Shown here one piece after another: positions 41,301 to 46,839 of a stretch of 64,000 nt of DNA. The DNA is taken from NCBI GenBank assembly GCA_022570795.1, contig JAKUDP010000018.1:248001-312000 (forward strand). Direction: 5' to 3'. The DNA is from Sphaerulina vaccinii (lineage: Eukaryota; Ascomycota; Dothideomycetes; Mycosphaerellales; Mycosphaerellaceae). Position numbers and translations under genes: made by a program. Position 1 is the first letter of the stretch, and every line of letters begins with the position of its first letter. The notes beneath the pieces are model-generated. The model made no database searches, was not told where the DNA came from, and saw only the letters and a list, made by a program, of their open reading frames with translations.

Positions 41301-44120
41301 ATGTTGATCCGAAGATTTGCGCTGTGGTCGTCCACGTGTCGAACGTCCAGAAGACCTGCGAGACAAGCTAGTCTTGCTGCCGTTACGGCTCACAACACTG
41401 CCACCAAATGCCAGTTCAGAATTCGAAGAAGAGGAGGATCCATTACTGAAAGTAAAGAAGCCGCCTCGCTTCTTCGGATGCTCGCGCGAGTTGCGACGTT
41501 GCTTCCGTGGAGGAGAGAAGAAGTTGCCAAAGATACCGCCTCCACCCTCCTCAGATTGCCGCTTGTCGCTAGAGTACTCAGAACGTCTCGGAGACACGCG
41601 TGTAGATCGCCGCCTGTGCTCTCTGCTTGATGATCGTGATCTTCGTCTAGAGCTTGCAGCAAGACCTGCTGCGCCTATAGCACCAGCAGCGGCCATTCTG
41701 CCAATGCCCATTCCCGAAGACTTACGATCTCGAGATCTCGAACGAGACTTCGCCACTCGCCTCTGTTCGATAGTGCCGTCCTTTCTGCGTATTGTCACAT
41801 TGCGGAACTCGTCCTCTCCAGGTCTGATGGTGCCATACTGCGATCGTCTCCTCTTTTCTCGACTTGAGCTACGACTGCGCCTCCTGACAGCTGAACTCTC
41901 ACGATGTCCAGATTTGACGCTGTAGGTATCGTCAAAGTTCTTTCGGTCGTTGAAAAGTGCATTGGCAGCAAGACCAGTGCCTACCCCAGCCAAGCCAGCT
42001 CCTGCAAGTACCATACCAGAGTGTCGATCTTCACGTCTTCGACGACTTGAGTCAGATGCATAGTAACGACTTTCTTTGTCCACGCGTTCGTAGCTGCCCT
42101 TTCGTCTAAGCTTGTCTCTACTCGCGCGTCGCCTCAGTGACTCGAATGAGTCTGATCGTTTGTGGTAGTGATGCACACGTGGCGCGTCCCAAGCTGAAGT
42201 TCGAGGATCGAAGCAGTGTTTGCAGACGCCAATGTACTCAGTATACATTTCCATCTTGGCCACGTCCTCGGGAGTAGAGATCAGGTTGAGCAGACCATCC
42301 TTTAGCTTAGTCATAGGTCCCTTGTGCTCGTGAAAGTGACCCTGCTGCATCATACCACCTCCATTGTTGCCATTCGAGGAATACTGGCCTCCGTAGCCTG
42401 TCGGTCGTGGTGATCGTGGCGGACCTTGGCCATTGCCGCCGAAGTCTCCGTTCATGGCCATATTCGAATCGGATCGTCCGTGCTGATGCTGTTGATGAAT
42501 ACCGTATGCAGCAGCTCCAGCCGCCGCGGCACCTGCTGCATATAGACCTGCGTTAGAATGATTAGTAGTCTTACCTTTTACATTACCTGTTCCATAAGTG
42601 TTCTCGTAGCTCGGTCCGTAAGCGCTCGTTCCTGCCTGCGGCGTGCCGTATGCACTAGTCGGTCCTTGCGAGAGTCCAGATGCATTCGTTGTTTGCGATG
42701 GAGGCGCATAGTAGACATTACCGTCAGAAGTATGTCTTGATGGTCGTTGTTGCCCGCTCATAGACTGCAGTGTCGGAGGATAGTCGCTGTAGGTAGAGTC
42801 GCGTTGCTGAGACGAGCTCGATATCGTTTGCTCGGACTGTGAGTGCTGATGTGAGGTTGAGGTCTTGCTAGTCTTGCCAATTTTGCCAAGTGCTGAAACA
42901 CCTGCAACGCCCGCTAGACCTGCCGCAACGGCACTAGCTGAAGAAGTTCGTGAAGGTTTCGTGGGCTTTGATGATGACTTGGACGGTTTCGACGCGCTGT
43001 ATGAGGACTGCTTGCTAGGTTTGGCAGTTGGCTTTGCGGGTGTGACCGGTGCTGAGAAGGATGTAGTGTCATTGTAGAAGTCCGCAGCACTTCCGTTGCC
43101 AGTATCCTGAACAGGATTTGGCACAGCTGAGGCAGCCATTAGATGGTGATCTGGATTCACAAGCATGTTTGGTGTGGCTGCGCGATTCCCAGGCTGATGA
43201 GCGACAGACTGTCCTTCGTCCAGATAGTACTCTGCAGCATGCCCGTAGCTGTCTGCGCGAGTAATGCCCATCGGTGAAGCCGGCTGCTCATATGGTGCCA
43301 CATTGTCGTGTCCAGGGAACTGCGATTGAGGCACGGAATTCGGCAATGCGCCAGACATGGTATAGTCCTGATGTTGACCCATTACACCGCCTCCATACTG
43401 TCCTGGAAACTGCTCAAAGCTACCCATGGCTGGAATAGCCCTCGAGCTCTCCGAGACCAATTCTAGCTCGCTTCGACGCGTCGCTGACTTGTCCTTGGTC
43501 TTTTCGGATGCAGAGCTCTTCTTCTTCTCCTTGCGCTCGCGACTAGAACTGCGCTTCCGCTCCCTCTCCTTCTCGGCACTCTTCCCACTGCTCTTTCGCC
43601 TCTTCTCACGCTCGTCACTGGGACTTCTCTTCTTGGAGCTCTTCCTCCGCTCACTCCGCACAGTCTTGTCGTCGTCCTCCCACTCATCGTCGTCCCCATC
43701 GGGCAGCATGCGCAAAGCACTTGCTGTCAGTGGTCTCGTTTCCGCTGCTCCTACGCGACTCGTCGGCGCAGTCGCATAAGAACTGGATCCAGGACTAGCA
43801 TAAGTCGCGGCACTTCCGTACGCAGATGGAGGACCTGAAAAGTACGAGCTATCCTTCATGCGATCGCGATCCTCGTCCTCATATCTTGAGCTGCCTTTTA
43901 CGCGATCCTCATCATCGCCGTATCTCGAACTGCTCTCATGCCTGCTGCTCCTGTGCCTTCTGGAACTCCCACTCATGACACTCGCGGTATCGTCCACATC
44001 TCCGCGCGTGCTCCTGCTACTCTTCTTGCGCCTAACCTCTGATCTCCCCGATACGCTCGCTGTGTCTCTGTCCCTGTCAACAGCCTTTTCGCTGCGTCCA
44101 GTAAAGGCCGCTTTCCACAT
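23361..44120 (-). CDS. lah1: Giant leashin / involucrin-repeat protein (Woronin-body tether)
   Basis: One open frame of 20,760 bp encodes 6,919 residues, or 6,904 if the 45-bp intron-like segment at 24936-24980 is removed. Order from the N-terminus: an Arg/Ser/Asp-rich region (1-250) and a low-complexity region. Next is a conserved patch with CKHCFDPRTSAWD near 630-650, then SR-like blocks. A Glu/Arg/Gln-rich coiled coil spans about 1270-1445. About 35 lysine-rich 'SKKxKKDKKKxK' repeats fall between about 1830 and 5790. A Ser-rich linker leads to a coiled coil (HINELESRLDYLVAEN, about 6425-6605) and a C-terminal conserved domain. This is the architecture of fungal leashin, which tethers Woronin bodies to the cell cortex or septum. 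In Neurospora the locus is divided into lah-1 and lah-2 transcripts; here it is one frame, as in Aspergillus. The family call rests on size, repeat type and ends. Tethering function is inferred by homology. Confidence 0.85.
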   Translation of the reverse strand: MWKAAFTGRSEKAVDRDRDTASVSGRSEVRRKKSSRSTRGDVDDTASVMSGSSRRHRSSRHESSSRYGDDEDRVKGSSRYEDEDRDRMKDSSYFSGPPSAYGSAATYASPGSSSYATAPTSRVGAAETRPLTASALRMLPDGDDDEWEDDDKTVRSERRKSSKKRSPSDEREKRRKSSGKSAEKERERKRSSSRERKEKKKSSASEKTKDKSATRRSELELVSESSRAIPAMGSFEQFPGQYGGGVMGQHQDYTMSGALPNSVPQSQFPGHDNVAPYEQPASPMGITRADSYGHAAEYYLDEGQSVAHQPGNRAATPNMLVNPDHHLMAASAVPNPVQDTGNGSAADFYNDTTSFSAPVTPAKPTAKPSKQSSYSASKPSKSSSKPTKPSRTSSASAVAAGLAGVAGVSALGKIGKTSKTSTSHQHSQSEQTISSSSQQRDSTYSDYPPTLQSMSGQQRPSRHTSDGNVYYAPPSQTTNASGLSQGPTSAYGTPQAGTSAYGPSYENTYGTGNVKGKTTNHSNAGLYAAGAAAAGAAAYGIHQQHQHGRSDSNMAMNGDFGGNGQGPPRSPRPTGYGGQYSSNGNNGGGMMQQGHFHEHKGPMTKLKDGLLNLISTPEDVAKMEMYTEYIGVCKHCFDPRTSAWDAPRVHHYHKRSDSFESLRRRASRDKLRRKGSYERVDKESRYYASDSSRRRREDRHSGMVLAGAGLAGVGTGLAANALFNDRKNFDDTYSVKSGHRESSAVRRRSRSSSREKRRRSQYGTIRPGEDEFRNVTIRRKDGTIEQRRVAKSRSRSRDRKSSGMGIGRMAAAGAIGAAGLAASSRRRSRSSSREHRRRSTRVSPRRSEYSSDKRQSEEGGGGIFGNFFSPPRKQRRNSREHPKKRGGFFTFSNGSSSSSNSELAFGGSVVSRNGSKTSLSRRSSGRSTRGRPQRKSSDQHLAATLAGIGATAAALGAAQAGHRISKRTSRPELGARRQVRQQVVGDHRHGSPGSSGEEGWEDELPSDDASSVDGLAFGDYGGRRLSSRQSLESVASQSSAGGLGAWGWRWGGKDKKRKSRRSTSGETPYSNSQYGSSVGPIGAGIAAGAAAGSVFDASRPVQSDRPVYLDDTGRPLPSVDARSSTSGTSSQPLRYVDPKPISEAGTPQQQYIPGAFDTPSRVPSMPGAFEPEDAPIYRPGPGVVQHPQPMSPARPAFTQPGADQGYTATASAYDDRPTPRRTQSSPVQFSWGQDAALIGAGVLGAGAIIAGSAMSSGRKGKDSPSNVRFGLTEEQQRKESRSTRREDKKADDERRRSDRTRALKEEAERAAKESRQEEVLRAREAENRARAQAQLDAQREQERKEAEEARSRAEQRAREDRERQWEIERLDKEAADRQAAAVAANADFERQKQAREEAERRQAEAERQSRERSEALQQQQYQLAEDARREDEQRRQWEAEKYFKEYQDHSVKKTSAREFTNSDSSRGRDNEDARKKSSTGWGAAAAGAAAAAGVGAVIADRDEKKKRRQSGRSDSTDDTPVSRRPPRTSVDWNADVYTDDRAAANQAELDRQAREQYGHASRGSVELKNGYAATEIAPGSDEQGEPIMDDDIFNPDFFMKSQHSPADRAKHEQLARKAADKVVAERTRAYSPDSRPKESYADFFADELKDVLAKKPGEKERSIQPDSDVQVYHVEEDSAHPPFTLRNDLGGKSKHAPYGVPRLNVIAPTPPPGSRTGSVKGSSPSSPLAQAVDAGAERDDSPESSRDSGKSDRSRSISWGEDKTHIYDVQTPESYQEKDRDSYITSPDLRGVGTGVAAAAGLAGAAVAGAALHDIVVEDGDKKTSYKDDEFSTASSKKSKKDKKKSKKSSISHSDDADSSFLDDLGGKDNKATFQDVPPERGTEAPYQENEFSRTRKDNEHDRRQQDDVEDVVRTPEASSAGKPGHPMYQQPFFDSVSDFSGFRAMDSPGTEGAPPVRGFVEGETEEPTPVEEKRPHIPGGFDDDDDIYRPRSDKTEERQNSTRDTSKDIGPEEPAWQPPLSKKDKKKRDKEAKRSGSGAFDNSEPSTPVNERETVVEEPAWEPPLSAKEKKKREKEAKRVSSGTFDAEPIVPVADPEESAWEPPLSAKEKKKREKEAKRASSTFDSEPATPVVEREAEIDAWEPPLSAKEKKKREKAAKKAGIDPAYSEEPTPIVESPKAADSERDEYFPGSSKKDKQQKSKQFGDDLQRMTSATSGVSMPSWSGDTVVSDVTAKPPSPELSKDEQRKADKAAKKSGFSFADVTDTILATGGIAAAAAALNDSTEESTSSSGKKDKDKKKKKKSKLGESSYDDPRDAPSGMPGGWDSPERRSSVDEVSSKDTTEDVRDDQKRNGDTSRSTPVAEPVQETDPWNEWSEPTSKKSKKKSKRSSVAFDSIPQVSSPLRSEVAWDDYIGTSNGTNGDSKAESEAARSDPITVIERKSSDEGKSSRKSSKDDYQDASQRISESPRDMSPEDPRSITSSADADRESRRKSRRDEARRGSDYYDQPEYAYEAQSVAASEPADEESRKKHKRRSKHEDDDTMSVSSSRRRSRHADDDDDTRSVTSSRSRRDKEEPASVKKEKKGIFGSLFSRKSTDALPLSKESSRDSKRDDDDEERRRRKKKHRDSEYGDDDDDTRSVKSESHRRRHRSTDEKDEDGSRERRRRSTHDDDDKHSESGSRHHRRRKTDEDGESLSRHESRESRSENGERPKHHRRRTDEDQSFLGSRVEELPPLPVSRPSSPDTAVERMEGRPLEAGSGTGLVSAAAIGVAAGVAASALSSDKKSKSKKSKKSGSKESTSTPDDVAHEKGIDEPLPSAAAHSFPLPHAPEVVETNRAIEPEEISPQTPAPVLEKPPRPVSIGRPGSSTTIPLRLPGHAPTTPGKERTKSFSSPITTAPQGSSMASPATPGSGKSRQGRPLSSDLKSGIMPLYLVERSKPIPEVDDTLPSLPSSKPSSRASSVHGSDEYESAREELSAASSPERSRSRSLTLDTIGANSYRGDGDILDSQQTTPKASEWPQTAIPWSLPASGEKREKQEPQFYTWEDFARDERMHEQQQQDAGESGAARDLASSEVDQRSRSKSPSKAKALAAAAMLGTAAVYAAHKVKDRSPERIQEPTQESALPSAAAHSYPLPYVPTSEPTQQDDVAKDVESSREQEPAFEPVGSSKKSKKKGKKGKKQQTWEGETFEESHTSSEQPEMTAEHDAAKQVQPEATLDRSFSVQDEGTESGLSPSAASHTMPVLPSLNFTEPSPVKELVADARSGEAQDTSYFASAAAHSMPVYDQPRISRDVSADDDDRPSTAYKLPELKSDPAPLVVEQRNVQVEPEAIVEPQPAPQLTRKQSKKDKKKSKRTSIFEDEHQSQEDKPLVSEEPTLPDPVVSKDMQNDAPALQVNFGISDFGAIAAGAATAWGVSQADAFRESMQKSEMVAPKASLGSANNREVVAEETPAVESSREASTDVFDEPYPTKKKSKKDKRKSKQTSSWDDEQDSAREAIAEEPIAEDVEKAEPASETQTEAPVNIEPEVDDWAASSSSKKKTKKDKRKKSSAWTEEPEPEATPADVSEPIEDLSRDTDDLKETAAVDTLTTSDATSDEVQDSTTKAEPDTAEDFFSPVSTKKSKKDRKKKGMSWAEDITPAAEPVASADAKDEVEPFAESSNRSLETPTGLDESLSQQHGLGGEQPSDDVDKAIESTPSADDFAPAKSKKQSKKDKKKSKTFSWDEAEDSRRTEAGSSRDTDDATPKQEAATTQDEGVSDCVEEPPTPPLMLDKEIKSKDLDATNPQQAEKSFAPALSKKQSKKEKKKSKSFSWDQPDDSQPIETASGRDADEATSKPEAATAEDKMESSAVEQYTAHPLELNNDSNADSVEVAAPQQVEESFTPAVSRKQSKKDKKKSKTFSWEPETDTTPATANDGIEQAADSKPATEHDTIRDAAIAIGATGAAAAVISAASTQDDSASASEVMPNIETESKPDDSWATPASSKKSKKDKRQKQALDWSETPTAESESELQQEPEGTASIPADQEATPSTEPASAIEEKPTLSRKQSKKDKKKQKSLSWQVEEEPGVEPPAPAAGLIIPVNAQDPASEVTHEADRALTDEVPKPAETPDDSFHDAEDFFDGTAAADPWHDADEIAANNEDSSAVVAESTPIVQSSAESVPATQDHVQHETAEPAESSAKSWADMMEDESAAAAQESNLVDDVFGIASGTGELNTTLSNDVGDREEVMADRGMEFEPERASEDMDAFGDPSPRDPAEWSLTSSKKSGKKGKKGRKSISNVPVKVEPTPNSTADVANDLAAEAPLKGQSKGLQMEPDVAALAIEPSAKLSDDSLEPSQPLEEPLATDQIDRTGDAGASVGESVTQRDPLDDQPGEIEEQQVLTPVEEFSWASSSKNKKGKKSKQSRQPASEPETPASEPQQSQEIVPQPLQASEETSKDASSADTKEPANDQAQLDTDSVPPVVATSAAAGDQEDFTWAPVSKKDKKKAKKGKRSGTQTPQTIDEPVLEEATEQSAESGTAEVGRVATETPSKAPADIPLPGEQDQLELSDETAPAEIPLPDDHNDFGLDKETSADVPITVDAASLNESSTLADPGAVEESQEPEDLSWAPSKSKKSKKGKKARESMSEAPPPSQHADNELGDQDREVEAKTLVGSALAVGGAAVAAMTDLFSASQPTETQPAEVDSTQTEDATDDFAWSSGSKKKGKKPKRASQMISEPETVEPTTEAQMETPLETAVAEPTTAEPWPDTSVVEAEDEWAMPTSKKKKGKKNKQTVFSDFTAEQPAESADNGFVASEPQLPVSEEHAPDTLQAESQDVEASREVLDLPAHEPEQEFEETIDSSTTDTAAVEPDAQPTEEPDLWSAPSTKKKKGGKKGRKSATCEPVDLAIVPADTEENLNQDEQVTTEPAPDQPTEPTSTDEAPVAADSVEVAQAEHLPGIEEARDVAAPESADSAIEKWEQNAVETQGLPGEVLESSHAADDFAVAQPADESDDWWTPQTTKKQKKKSKKDKSAVPEVPTEPVPEVESANPMEEAAIPQTEVENLEPDIPRPALLDEATPAKDQNDTSLVDEPQATETDDFFTFSTKKKKGKGKKSKQVGLAETSPAPVEDTSATTAEASSIAKDLPGADGNDHEQPTIVEIGDVNVTLQPETPAVETSKPAESAQDLTSTAPDDNFIEQSGSKKSKKSKKGRQSTFEDSYAEEISPPDDLAPQSTATTSQEPTEAESEDVWALPTKTKKSKKGKKLQAMPEILDDAQPRVDSQGSVPDRDVPTSEAQSAEVDSTDAWSMPTSSKKSKKSKKAKRFSDFELPSEETERTVGADVAPEDATPVEGDMNSINDNVSADGTNERSEIATERDPEPDVISVIETQHPDSQDVSKTEAGVDNASREGDLKPEADDSTQAGIIGTIVGGATAAAATIASSVLGTKDTKSEEAEPNMDEWTPSASTKKSKKDKKKARKSGALTPASAFDNSQEAVQSSTDDNLVAHESADTMVVDEQAGNLDGDELSRDAGVEDVLAQPIVSDEPRETPSSQRDGETSITEVSGETAQFPHASPTSDIDFTATVAAGLADSGFNPDMVINDPAFQRRASPTGSAEADPEEDVFAPTISRKKKGKKSHKAPEAESSPSEDALAKQQRPANDVDDIVNKTLEGTGFDPVLLEKAMAASDEQSSADVKDDDEFAFTTTKRKKNKKGKESVLDDAETTEKASDSLAAAEDSKPNLEAVSEPLDRQLTSEDKPSADQGLAPPSTVESNEHGWLVQDEMDVDAMDKAYRAYKKNKRQQKKLKAAAKSAVLSDNPESSTVDDTERSAIMSEAENTPKTKIPNPSSPEQINVTSQPMQSSISPSSSKSIVHPGLERVKRRVPSVPETERDSIQDRRFSTDSASRGLLHTSEVSQHLPVEVPRTSTSPRDERGSEQAKRSSEEGSSMWSGVGAGIAVAGAGLAAASVADKHHTQDSSTSRSVAAGEPSWSFAALQDDNVSADASPTHDSQHKVIRDSGYETANRSSQQTDRSSKEIPEILRTSSSRDSLRERRSLEPLRVSTPTSPDWNLHTPKQRSKDDASPTKPKHERMPSANTPLEPTSKNRASYLFQSPPDFLAVAASTSSHPTAEQPSPSQRSISAGHKHTSSATTHDHSPAHGTEGSHERSAFSPTSPRLPLDAIQEEHPQRQHSRKRSKARAEVGGPEHIKALRRTETPQAIRAQERALSPSVRQGSSGAARSVSSPLSTSDEVFNRLPWPAVDQENDTVNLGRSISGQIPRSSMTPDHRSGSVLSDRSNSGNQFKSPQELRSYSRTSNRSSTPSLRRTSLSGDLRAVSRRGGSELGSLNGSAVGARASPQTIAFEAPPTPPLEHDELINGSASRAMDMNDDVFVSDDSFIVKARANIQQQGYGDAQQSQVSPTRPPSVRKRQSMHINELESRLDYLVAENRALQEARQASEGARGIDDGSLQEALAARDLQLQAKDAEINQIKAMLLPLQEEIARLTELSNGLTEANRNLVDDTNGRYATLQSEHAETHNNWQATTRELEFMRNEHGRITSGMRDIVEAEIATALADKNAEILRLREQLDIAAEQIRALQVQIQSSKSSDFLINRDEDYFDGSCQKLCQHVQQWVLRFSKMSDNRVCRLSTELNDDKIEARLDNAVLDGSDVDRLLGDRVRRRDVFMSVVMTMVWEYVFTRYLFGMDREQRQKLKALEKLLSEVGPPRAVAHWRATTLTLLSKRPSFDAQCALDTEAVAHEIFSVLCLLLPPPAASKDQLQTSLQKVLRIAVDLAIEMRTQRAEYIMLPPLQPEYDTNGDLVRKVYFNASLMNERSGLFSSNEELAAKHAVVKIVLFPLVVKKGDDVGEGDDEIVVCPAQVLVHNDGGRDKKIVRVMSGAMEIDGPVRSRLDSRQSTRSLMSEAPRSPAPDN
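24936..24980 (-). other. Probable 45-bp in-frame intron near the 3' end of the leashin gene
   Basis: On the minus strand the segment begins GTAAGTGATG, contains the perfect branch-site-like GCTAAC, and ends CATTCAG. It is 45 bp, divisible by three and free of stops, so splicing or retention both keep the frame. Retention adds 15 residues (VSDDSFIVKARANIQ). The flanks read DDVF before and QQGYGD after. The consensus is too good to be chance, but whether it is always spliced is unknown. Confidence 0.75.
26760..38620 (-). repeat. Degenerate Lys-rich protein repeat array inside leashin (~35 copies)
   Basis: The repeat core is an aromatic or Trp residue, a few small residues, then S-K-K-x-K-K-[DG]-K-K-x-K, often followed by x-x-S-W/F-D/E. 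Units are spaced roughly 60-130 residues apart by acidic Glu/Pro/Ala-rich spacers. Clear subfamilies exist. One is WEPPLSAKEKKKREKEAKR, four near-tandem copies around 37640-38080. A second is SKKQSKKDKKKSKTFSW, several copies around 31940-33010. A third is SKKSKKGKK, around 28190-31330. The count of about 35 is by eye. At DNA level the copies are diverged but the codon pattern recurs, which also produces many long shadow frames on the opposite strand. Confidence 0.85.
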
Positions 44121-44980
44121 GTTGATCGATTATGCGATTTCCGTTGCGCGTTAGAGTACTGTGCTCCTAGGTCGTATGCGCTCGCTGTGGCAATTCTCGT
44201 AGCTCTCTGCGAGCTGTTCGATGCGGTGTGTTTATCAGGTCGTGTCGCGTGGACTTGGTGTCGCTATACAGCATATACAAGAAATATGTCGCGTAAGGTT
44301 CACCACAGTAGATTCATCGTCGTTCCCTCACGGCATCACCTCCATCATCGCTCATTCGTTACAGTGATCGTTCGTTGGACGGTATGCGTTGTACATGCAG
44401 CGCCAGACCCACATCCTCGGTGTGTGGCTGGACAACAAGGAACAAGGATTAGCTTTCGCTAAGCTTTACCTGTGGCGAACAGTTCAGCTTCGATGGTTAT
44501 GCATGAGAACGATATGTTGTGAGAACATTCAGTACAGTGGTATACAAGACACTACGAGAGGTCGAACGTTGAAGAAACCGCTGTGGTCATTTTCGAACTT
44601 CTTTGGGCAGCAACCAGCCTCCCTTGCATGCTTCGTCCTATGATTTTCTCGGCCGATCCTCGCTTCTCCATCTTTCGCCGTAGTTGCTATGGGTGCCACG
44701 GCTTGCTCCGTGCGCCAGAGACCATGCACGTTTGTAAGTATGGGTATGGCACTGTGCTCACACTGTCGTACACGCCGTGTACTCGCATCTGCAGTCGTCT
44801 TTGAGCTGCAGCGAGGCTTGCGTTTGCGCTCGCTCGTGGCATCGATGAGTGCCAATGCGCATGCTTCAGCTCGCGTCCTGGCATCACGTCTTCAGTATAG
44901 CCGTCGTTGCGACTTCTGGTCTGTGGCGAGCCTAAGCAAGTATCTCGTTCGTAACTTTCTCCCTCCTTCAGTGCCATCGC
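44121..44980. other. Leashin promoter and rna15 3' flank
   Basis: This 860-bp region separates two minus-strand genes. It should contain the leashin promoter and leader on the left and the rna15 terminator region on the right. On the minus strand at 44932-44945 is the 14-mer GAGATACTTGCTTA, identical to the 3' arm of the introner-like element at 57.55 kb, so a relic copy is possible. No gene is supported. Confidence 0.45.
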
Positions 44981-46076
44981 TCATACAGGATTGCCATATT
45001 GCGCTCGTAAGGCGATGACTTGCGATTTGATAGGCTCTGCCAGCCCCAAAATCTGATCTCTCGTCAGGCCCATGAGTTGAGCTATTATGGCACTTTGATC
45101 CTGTGGAGGAGCCTGTGCTGGTGGCGCCTGCTGTGGAGGAGGGGCTTGCTGCGGTGGAGCCTGATAGACAGGCTGCTGGGGCGGCGTTGGGGCATACCCA
45201 GCTGGTCCATAGCCAGGTGGATAGCCTTGCGGCATTGGTGGCATAGGCGGCTGTCCTGGCGGCGGGTAGCTTTGAGGCGGTGGAGCTTGTGGTGGGTATC
45301 CTTGATATGGTGGCATTGCATGAGGTGGCATCGCAGGCGGTAGCTGAGCTGGTGGTGGCTGTGCTGGTGGAGCCTGCTGAGCTGCTGCAGGAGCAGTGGC
45401 CACGAGCTGATTCACAACGGACGGGTCTACGAGATCGAGCAGAAGCATTGCCTGGAATATCGCGTATGCGAGTTGCGGCGCTTGGTTCAGCAGGGCCTGG
45501 GCCTGTCCTGGGTTCGATGCACATAATCCCTTGACCTGACTGATGAAGTCGATGAGCTGGGGAGTCGGGATCTGGTTAATCGTCGCGCTAATCGAGTCGA
45601 ATGCAGTGACACCAGCTGGCAGCTGAACTCCTGGTGGAAGTGGAGGCAATGCCGAAGGGTCAGGTCGCGGCGGTGGCGGTCCTATGTACAGTTAGTGTTT
45701 GCCATCAATCGTCCTGCTGTCTCTCTCGCTCACCATTCATATTAAGATGTGCTGGAGGTGGCGCCCGATTTGCGTCCGGAGGTGGATTGTTATTCGCACC
45801 GCCTGCGCTCCGGTTATCATTACTATAGTCCACTCGCAGCGTCCGCCCATTCAGATCGAATTCGTTTAGATTGCGCACTGCTGACGCTGCCGCATCTGTG
45901 TCTGTGTACTCCAAGAATCCAAAGCCCTTTGGTTGACCCGTCTCCTTATCGTAGACCAGGCGGAAGTTGACCACCTGCCCTGCACGTCCAAAGATGTCCA
46001 TGATCTGTTCTTCGCTCACGCCATATGGTATGTTGCCGATGAAGACCACCCGACCACCCTTCTCTCTTTGCGCCAT
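44981..46076 (-). CDS. rna15: Cleavage stimulation factor CstF-64 / Rna15
   Basis: Exons complement(44981..45681, 45734..46076) encode 347 residues. The 52-bp intron (GTGAGC...CACTAAC...CATAG) joins LNMNG to PPPPRPDP. Domain order: an N-terminal RRM (residues about 9-87) with RNP2 VVFIGNIPY and RNP1 KGFGFLEY, then a hinge (TPQLIDFISQVKGLCASNPG). A Pro/Gln/Tyr-rich linker follows, and a C-terminal three-helix CSTF_C domain ends the protein (IAQLMGLTRDQILGLAEPIK). Rna15 binds U/GU-rich RNA downstream of poly(A) sites and bridges Rna14 and Pcf11 in cleavage factor IA. Another 3'-end factor, hrp1, lies 13 kb away. The start ATG at 46074-46076 precedes MAQREKGGR. Confidence 0.94.
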
Positions 46077-46839
46077 CGTGTCGCGTGCGCGTTTGCGCTG
46101 CGCTTTCCTCTCGTCCTGGTGTGCTTATCGGGGTGCAGTGTTGGCTATCCAATTTGTGAGCTTATGATGCTCGCTGCGGGGTGTCGTTGTTGTGAGTTTG
46201 TTGTTGATCCAGACTACAGCTCTCATCGTGAACTTGAAGTCGCGAAGACAGATTGTCAAAGCTTTGTGATCCACTTTTCGCGCAATCACGAGCACTTCAG
46301 CTCGACCTTTCACCCTAAACACATACAACCTCATCTTACACTTGTGACGACAGCCTCCATTCTGATCCACTACCACTCCGCTGGAAGCTGGCTGATCCTA
46401 CTTGAAAGGTCATCATGCAGGTACAATCAGACAACCACATCCTCCAGTTTGGCTAGGTCCAGCGCCTCATCATCAGTTCATACTGCACGACTCGCTGGTC
46501 TCAATCGGCCGGCAGGACCCAATGAGACTAAGGACCATGACCCGTGAGCTCTCCAAGCATCTGTCACCCTGCACTCTGCTGCCCAAACAAGATACCTCAA
46601 TCTGCAGGAGTAGTTCATGCCTCTGACTCGAGGGCATTGTCAACCAAAAAGATCTCCGCTCTGCTACGTCATTCACCACTATTTCATATGTCTTTCCAGC
46701 AGCTCTACAGAGTACATTATCTCCATTGGGGCGGAGCTAGCACGCGTCTCCCATGCCTACTTCTTCCTCGAAAGAATCGTCAAAGTCTCCAAAGTTCGAG
46801 GAGATCTTGACTGATAAGCTTACCACCCTGCAACAGAAG
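46077..46839. other. Divergent promoter region rna15 / oxidoreductase
   Basis: The region holds the promoters and leaders of two divergent genes. An in-frame ATG at 46753 would extend the oxidoreductase by 29 residues. I regard it as leader because the family normally begins close to the ATG at 46840. No other feature is seen. Confidence 0.5.

Noticed and set aside
23361..44120. Dozens of plus-strand frames of 60-180 codons across the leashin gene
   Set aside because: They are antisense shadows caused by the low stop density opposite Ser/Lys/Glu/Ala-rich codons; none has an independent start and product.
46753..46839. Upstream in-frame ATG extending the MDR oxidoreductase by 29 residues
   Set aside because: The extension is Ser/Lys-rich without family similarity; ATG 46840 has a better context and gives the normal N-terminus.
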